A stretch of DNA of 64,000 nt from DUQU01 sp964481475 (lineage in GTDB: Bacteria; Bacillota_I; Bacilli_A; Acholeplasmatales; UBA5453): positions 34,536 to 98,535 of the forward strand of contig CAYZTG010000001.1 of NCBI GenBank assembly GCA_964481475.1, in the 5' to 3' direction. Made by a program: the position numbers and the translations under genes. The notes beneath the pieces are model-generated. The model was not told where the DNA came from and searched no databases. It worked only from the letters and a program-made list of their open reading frames with translations. Below, in pieces: positions 60,943-64,000 of the stretch. Positions within the stretch are counted from its first letter, which is position 1. Every line of letters starts with the position of its first letter.

Positions 60943-61742
60943 AAAATGGTCTCATAAAATCTTTATAATCTTTAGGTGTCCAAGGTTCGTATTTGCAATA
61001 AACTTTTAATGACGGTCCAACACTACTTGATAATATTATATTATTATCTGTTTTATTGTGATTAGTAGTAATAAAATCTCTATTTCCAGAAACTTGAATA
61101 CTCGTTGAAACAGCTAATGTACTCTCATCTAATAATAGTATATATTCCAATGGATCAATTGTACCTTCTTCATTGATAATGCCTCTAGCTCCACCAGGCC
61201 AGCATGGCTCCATTACCTCAATAATAACTTCCTCTGAAACATCTAGTTTTTCACTAAAAAAAGAAAGTATTATATCGTTTGAAGTTAATGAAGTCCCTTC
61301 AAGTGAGTCAAGCACTTCACCCCTAGCATTTAATAATCTATCATAGTTTTCTAGTGGTCCCTGGCTCGCTTTATTTAAATAATGATATTGTTTACATACT
61401 TCTTTGGAATTTATAAAGATTTTCATGGAGGTTACAATAGAAACCGTAGATACCGGATATCTCAATGCAAAATTGTACTCTAAGTAATCATTGGTATCAT
61501 TGCTTAAGGTATATGTGAGTTTAATAATTCCTGCTGGTCCTACAACGTTTCCCCTATAGTGGGTAGAATCACCAGCAACGAAGTCAATCTTTTTATGAGT
61601 TAATACCCCGCTCCTGCATCATCAAAAAACAACTCTCTTGCAACTGTAGGTTCTGCTGTTGGACTGACACTATCAAACCCACATCCAACTAGTAGTATAA
61701 AACAAGTAATACTTAATATAACTAAAAAGAATGTTTTTTCAT
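60941..61742 (-). pseudogene. Frameshifted lipoprotein gene
   Basis: An ATG at 61742 after AAAGGGGGA begins a gene that stops after six codons. Adding one base in the A-run (T6 at 61734-61739 on the plus strand) gives a normal signal peptide ending in the lipobox LLVGC, then a short exported segment that stops at 61600. Adding one base in the G-run (C4 at 61606-61609) joins it to the remaining long frame ending at 60941, about 266 residues in all. The body (WPGGARGI, SLKVYCKYEPWTP) matches no family I know. It is either a decayed gene, a phase-variable one or two sequencing errors. Confidence 0.75.
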
Positions 61743-61894
61743 ATTTCCCCCTTTAATAACGCTGTTCAATTTTTCATGATTTTTGTCTCTTATATTTTAA
61801 TTCTATCATAGTCTCGTATTATCAATAATATAACTCTTCTCTTCCATGAATAAAATAGGTACTGTGTTTCTTTATTATGAGTTCCTCAAATGCT
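61743..61894. other. Leader region of the lipoprotein gene
   Basis: AT-rich. Holds a possible minus-strand promoter (TGATAGAAT near 61800-61808) and the AAAGGGGGA ribosome site. No open frame of note. Confidence 0.4.
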
Positions 61895-61935
61895 AAAAAA
61901 AGCGGACACACGGCAAATGTGTGCCTCGCATCCGC
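61895..61935 (-). terminator. Bulged terminator-like hairpin
   Basis: Minus-strand GCGGA-bulge-CACAC-ATTTGCC-GTGTG-TCCGC followed by seven T. GC-rich for this genome. It follows the small broken gene at 61941. Confidence 0.6.
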
Positions 61936-61940
61936 AAGTT

Positions 61941-62125
61941 CTAGTTCTTATTCTTAAGTGAATCAGTAGTCACTTCAATTTGGATTGGTAACCTGTTGTT
62001 AAAGTTTCCATATTTCTCAATTATATAGTTTATCACATCATCATTAAATTGATTAATTGCTTTTTCGTTTGCTTTAGCCAATGCTAGTCTTTATGAAACT
62101 TCGTCAAATGGTCAAAAAATGACAT
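61941..62125 (-). pseudogene. Small broken gene, 61 codons if one base is restored
   Basis: ATG at 62125 reads MSFFDHLTKFHKD and stops at 62084-62086. Adding one A at the AAA (plus TTT 62090-62092) continues the frame as RLALAKANEKAINQFNDD to a stop at 61941, exactly 62 codons. The pieces have consistent coding character. There is no strong ribosome site. The protein would be a small helical, charged one of unknown function. Third single-base loss in neighbouring genes. Confidence 0.45.
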
Positions 62126-62178
62126 TTTATATTCTATTTTAAGGTTTCAAATCATTGTCTAAAACGTACTTCAACGGA

Positions 62179-63498
62179 CTATTTTTTTAATTCAAGCAAT
62201 GAGATACTCTCTACGTGACTAGTTAGAGGAAACATATCAAGTGGTGTAATCGATTTGACATTGTATTTTTTAGTCAAAATCTTTAAATCATCAATTAAAG
62301 TTAAAGGGTTACAAGAAACATAGATAATCTCTTTTGGCGACTTCTTAATGATTTCTTCACAAATTTCTTTTCCTAATCCACCTCTTGGCGGATCAAAAAT
62401 CATTTTATCAAACTTGTCATTTAGTGTTCCAATTACTTTACTAACGTCACCGACAATTGGTTTAACATTAGTAATTTTATTTTTATATAAATTATATCTC
62501 ATATCATTAACTTAATCTTTAATCTATTCAATCGCTACTAATTGTTTAACAAAAGGGCTAATAAATGTTGCGATAGTTCCAATTCCACTATATGCCTCTA
62601 AAATTGTTTCATTTTTATTAAATTTCACATTATCTAAAATGAAGTTATAAAGTTTCAAAGCCTGGAATGTGTTTAACTGAAAGAAAGAAAACGGTGTCAA
62701 ATAAAATTTATATTTATCAAGTGGCATTTCTAAATACTTATCACCCATTAAAAGTTCTAACTTACCATTATATATATCAATATTTGTCTTATACTTTGGA
62801 ACAAAGTTTTCATACACACTGACTATATTAGGATTATTTTTAATTAATTCTTCAACTAATGCTCTTAAATTAGATCTTTCTTTTGTAATAAATGTTAATT
62901 GCATTTTTCCTTGAATATTTGTTCTAAGAGAAAGACTTACTACATGACCTCTTCTATTTTTAAAATTAAAAGCATTAATGTTATGTTTGTCCATTAATAA
63001 TAATACTTCTTTAATTGTTTTTTCTAATACTTTTTCTTCAACAACTAAACTCTCAACTTTAAAAAGCTTATTACTTCCTCTAAAGTAACTTGCCATATAA
63101 TTCTTGCCGTCATCATAAATAATTGGTATATCGGTTTTATTTCGGTAATTATACACTTTATCTGATGGAATAGTATTGTTTAAAGTAATTTTTTTTGGTA
63201 ATCTTTTTTCTACTAACCTTTGGATTATATAGCGTTTATAATTTAATGACTCCAAATAATTAATATGCATTAAGTTAACACTACCACTTTCCATATAGTG
63301 AGGCCAGTTAACTTCAACACGGTGTTCTGAAGGTATCACTACTTCTTTTAAAACTCCTTCAAAAACACCTCTTCTATTTTTAAACACATCAACAATTACT
63401 TCTTCGTTCAAAAAGGCATAATAAATATAAACCGGCTTATTTTCATAAAAAGCGATTCCTTCACCATCATTACCCATTCTCATTATTTTTAACTTCAT
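62179..63498 (-). pseudogene. RlmD/RlmCD-like 23S rRNA uracil methyltransferase, interrupted by two stops
   Basis: One continuous frame of 440 codons with TAG at 62524-62526 and TAA at 62512-62514. The N-terminal part has a TRAM domain (KIMRMGNDGEGIAF), the RNA-binding middle domain and SAM motif EAYSGIGT. After the stops come FDPPRGGLG, VSCNP with the catalytic Cys, and FPLTSHVES. All sequence before and after the stops is well conserved; the stops fall just after motif I at VAIE. The Fe-S cysteines of RlmD are absent in the N-terminal part, as in some Firmicutes homologues. TAG and TAA are never recoded here, so the gene looks inactive. Confidence 0.85.
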
Positions 63499-63531
63499 TT
63501 TATCTCACAATACTTTCTTATAATATGCTCT

Positions 63532-63540
63532 ATTATACCA
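63532..63540 (-). promoter_or_regulatory. Extended -10 promoter of the interrupted methyltransferase
   Basis: TGGTATAAT on the minus strand, about 34 bases before the ATG at 63498. A promoter in place for a broken gene suggests recent damage. Confidence 0.45.
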
Positions 63541-63583
63541 AAATTATTAGTTTTTTTGAATTGATTACAATTTTGATTTAAAA

Positions 63584-63826
63584 ATGCGAAACTTCAAAAA
63601 GCTGTTAATTGAACTAAAAGATCTAAATGGAAACTATGATGATTTTGACTTCAAAAGACTTTACTCAAATGTCGTTATTAATTCCAGAACAAATATCATC
63701 TTTAATTTAAACTTTAGAACTATTAAACATGATAAGGTTTTAAAGGAACATCTGATTCTACCAACTTCTACTACATTTATTATTAGAAAAACGACAATTG
63801 AAACTTTTCACAAAATTAGTATTTAG
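63584..63826 (+). pseudogene. Probable C-terminal fragment of a serine recombinase
   Basis: An 80-codon plus-strand frame without a ribosome site. Its first half, LLIELKDLNGNYDDFDFKRL then VVINSRTNIIFNLNF, resembles the end of large serine recombinases, where a helix with EFDxxLFxxLV is followed by a strand pair reading VxxxxxIxFxL. The catalytic domain is missing, so it would be a remnant of a mobile element. The match is by eye and moderate. A strong plus-strand terminator follows. Confidence 0.4.
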
Positions 63827-63862
63827 TTAAACTCCGGCCGAGCACTTTTGATTAAAAACAAC

Positions 63863-63909
63863 AAAAAAAGATGAACCTGATTTTTATAAGTCAGAAATTC
63901 ATCTTTTTT
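63863..63909. terminator. Strong terminator hairpin after the recombinase-like fragment
   Basis: AAAAAAGATGAA / TTCATCTTTTTT, a perfect 12-bp outer stem, with an inner CTGA/TCAG pairing and a T-rich flank. Usable from both sides. Confidence 0.75.
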
Positions 63910-63937
63910 CTTGAGTATTTTTATTGTTTTAACATGT

Positions 63938-63982
63938 TTTTACCCGTAAAATTCGCTTAAAATCATTAAAAAAGGGGTAAAA
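63938..63982. repeat. Inverted repeat with 8-bp arms
   Basis: TTTTACCC (63938-63945) and GGGTAAAA (63975-63982), 29 bases apart, in the AT-rich stretch at the window end. Could be an element end or a chance match. Confidence 0.3.
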
Positions 63983-64000
63983 CAAGGTACAGACAATGTG

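Noticed and set aside
62500..62530. Recoded stop codons (alternative genetic code or selenocysteine) in the rlmD-like gene
   Set aside because: The stops are TAG and TAA, other genes use TAA, TAG and TGA as ordinary stops, and no insertion element is visible.
1..64000. CRISPR arrays, rRNA operons, complete insertion sequences or prophage
   Set aside because: No regularly spaced repeats, rRNA-like GC-rich blocks or intact transposase genes were seen on either strand.

Overview
The window is a low-GC chromosomal segment with Firmicutes-like gene order, and almost every gene lies on the minus strand. It looks like a Mollicutes-related lineage that keeps the standard genetic code. TGA is used as a stop in many genes, for example the ATGA start/stop overlaps of mutL-miaA, miaA-aroK and aroK-aroQ. 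Blocks match the Bacillus subtilis order: recA-rny-ymdB-miaB-ymcA-mutS-mutL-miaA, yqeG-yqeH-yqeK-rsfS-comEA-comEC-holA-rpsT, and alaS-yrrK-yrzB-yrrM-yrrN-yrrO-greA. The peptidoglycan gene mltG (yrrL), normally inside the last block, is absent, and no cell-wall gene is seen. This fits an Acholeplasma-, Izemoplasma- or Haloplasma-like organism; the placement is an inference.

Layout. 0-3.1 kb: S1-domain protein (partial), cmk, rluB, efp, aroQ, aroK. 3-9.5 kb: miaA, mutL, mutS and an unknown acidic-tailed protein. 9.6-13.8 kb: ricA, miaB, ymdB and RNase Y. 14-16.6 kb: recA, pgsA, rpsT. 16.6-24.4 kb: a DnaQ-like exonuclease, holA, comEC/comEA, rsfS, yqeK, yqeH, yqeG, greA and a metallopeptidase. 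24.4-30.5 kb: the wobble-uridine modification genes trhP2, trhP1 and trmR with yrzB, yqgF and alaS, headed by a T-box. 30.5-36.2 kb: PAP2 phosphatase, patatin, smpB, rnr, eno. 36.2-37.6 kb: an FMN-riboswitch operon with ribU and an unknown membrane gene. 37.6-41.3 kb (+): gpmI and a GH13 protein. 41.4-43 kb: YolD and a UvrX-type polymerase. 43.2-47.6 kb: a PII-like/DUF1538/Na-Pi transporter cluster. 47.8-55.1 kb: an ArAE-type exporter, two MacB-like ABC proteins, a deaminase and a PadR-HAAS pair. 55.5 kb: tRNA-Ser(GGA). 55.6-60.7 kb: a PTS_EIIC_2-like permease, a degenerate alpha/beta hydrolase, an acyltransferase with a zinc ribbon, a GPH sugar transporter and an FMN reductase. 60.9-64 kb: a decaying region with a frameshifted lipoprotein, a frameshifted small gene, an rlmD-like methyltransferase with two in-frame stops and a recombinase-like fragment.

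Regulation is unusually readable. Many promoters carry TGnTATAAT extended -10 boxes. Rho-independent hairpins separate most units. There are two classical riboswitches (alaS T-box and FMN). rnr appears to be transcribed leaderless.

The best candidate for an undescribed system is the 43.2-47.6 kb cluster. It combines a duplicated DUF1538 membrane protein, three PII-like small proteins of which the middle one has lost the family motif, a small membrane protein and a Na/Pi-cotransporter homologue. Second choices are the FMN-controlled 149-residue membrane protein and the acidic-tailed 461-residue protein beside mutS.
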